64,000 nt of DNA from Arachidicoccus terrestris (GTDB lineage Bacteria; Bacteroidota; Bacteroidia; Chitinophagales; Chitinophagaceae): positions 744,001 through 808,000 of the forward strand of contig NZ_CP083387.1 in assembly GCF_020042345.1 (NCBI RefSeq), in the 5' to 3' direction. The translations under genes were made by a program, and so were the position numbers. Below, piece after piece: positions 63,511 through 64,000 of this stretch (within the stretch, counting starts at the first letter, position 1; every line of letters begins with the position of its first letter). A model generated the notes under the pieces. That model did no database searches, had not been told where the DNA came from, and saw nothing but the letters and a program-made list of their open reading frames with translations.

Positions 63511-63918
63511 GTCATTTTTATAAAATTAATTTTCCGGACATTGTTGTCAGCAAGCCATTCGCGTTTCAAGATTTCTTTCATTTTGATTCCGGCAACATCG
63601 CTGCAACTCACGTACAAAGGGGTATATATACAGGATATGCTTTCCAGGGCCGGCGTAACCATGGGCAGCCTGCTACGTGGCGGGAACCTTTCAAAATATG
63701 TGCTGGCTGTCTGTGCCGACGGCTATCGGGTCGTCTATTCATTGGCAGAGCTGGACAGCTCTTTTGTCAGGGATCTACCCATTATAGCCTGTCTGATAGA
63801 CGGCCAGGCGCTCAACAGTGCCAAAGGCCCTTTACGCGTCATTATGCCGGGCGATAAGAAACCGGCCCGTAATTGCTTTCAATTAAAAGAATTGATCGTC
63901 CGGTCTGCCTCAAATTAA
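63478..63918 (+). pseudogene. damaged molybdopterin-binding-domain protein gene
   Basis: The open frame has no ATG before the domain begins and would start on TTG. Its C-terminal two thirds are recognisable: TYKGVYIQDMLSRAGV, NLSKYVLAVCADGYRVVYSL, GPLRVIMPGDKKPARN, a pattern of the sulfite-oxidase-type molybdopterin domain (Y-x-GV-x-L-x-DLL, DGYRVVF, PGDKR-x-AR). The expected first part and signal peptide are missing. In the adjacent frame (ATG 63507) a stretch KINFPDIVVSKPFAFQ followed by FHFDSGNIAATHV looks like the missing N-terminal strand, so a one-base insertion near 63600-63620 and loss of the 5' end are likely. It is divergent from the TonB receptor gene. Confidence 0.5.
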
Positions 63919-63919
63919 A

Positions 63920-64000
63920 ATGCGTCAGCAAAGATTCTTTGAAGGTTCGAACTTTAGTGTAAACGCAGGACACCAAGGTACAGTACGGTTGCCAGGTATC
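63920..64000 (+). CDS. start of an unidentified gene, truncated by the window
   Basis: An ATG one base after the preceding stop codon opens 27 codons to the window end, MRQQRFFEGSNFSVNAGHQG and on. The tight spacing suggests that it belongs to one transcript with the molybdopterin-domain gene. The part visible is too short to name a family. Confidence 0.4.
   Translation, partial: MRQQRFFEGSNFSVNAGHQGTVRLPGI

Overview
The window looks like a chromosome segment of a free-living or soil-type Bacteroidota (Sphingobacteriia/Chitinophagia-like). The evidence is two SusC/SusD pairs, TonB-dependent receptors with carboxypeptidase-regulatory-type N termini, GH97 enzymes, Bacteroidota-type MobA/MobB mobilization genes, near absence of Shine-Dalgarno sequences, and promoters of the TTTG-N19-TAnnTTTG kind. 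No rRNA, tRNA, CRISPR array, integrase or intact insertion sequence was recognised.

Layout. (1) 1-2037: the 3' end of a myo-inositol oxygenase and a sodium/solute symporter. (2) 2185-17132: an accessory region with a relaxase and two small ribbon-helix-helix-type mobilization proteins, two AraC regulators with a stand-alone AraC sensor-like protein between them, and a redox-flavoured cassette (MauE-like membrane protein, small exported two-Cys protein, TlpA-like thioredoxin, SusC, SusD). An 850-bp non-coding stretch with a strongly structured segment and an XRE regulator close it. This part is visibly more A+T rich, especially 9.7-15.7 kb. (3) 17341-48748: a large polysaccharide utilization locus. 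A leftward set runs GH28-like, GH97, MFS sugar porter, heparinase II/III-type lyase, GH88, GH127, GH43, two paralogous serine hydrolases, GH97, LacI. It is divergent from a rightward set of LacI, SusC, SusD, surface glycan-binding protein and alginate-lyase-family lyase; a GH2 enzyme converges on the latter. (4) 48996-54199: stress and housekeeping genes (HD phosphohydrolase interrupted by an amber codon, AraC, VOC protein, aldo-keto reductase, MdaB-like quinone reductase, LysR). (5) 54356-59712: a secreted propeller-like protein, a BtuB/CirA-like receptor, a FAD amine oxidase-like protein and a SufE homologue lacking its catalytic cysteine. (6) 60197-64000: a TonB receptor/lipoprotein pair, probably for metal uptake, divergent from a damaged molybdopterin-domain gene and the start of one more gene.

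How the parts work together. The sugar locus is coherent. SusC/SusD and the surface protein would capture an acidic heteropolysaccharide. Two lyases would cut at uronates, GH88 would remove the resulting unsaturated uronate, and GH127, GH43, GH97, GH28-like and GH2 enzymes with the two serine hydrolases would strip neutral sugars and perhaps esters; the MFS porter would import the monosaccharide. Two adjacent LacI paralogues share the same promoter-operator arrangement, and ATCGAT-centred sites also lie before the GH28-like gene and the susC gene. This is a self-contained regulatory circuit that can be read from the sequence.

The least explained items are the MauE/two-Cys peptide/TlpA/SusCD cassette, the Cys-less SufE, the amber-interrupted HD gene, and the structured segment near 16.3-16.43 kb.
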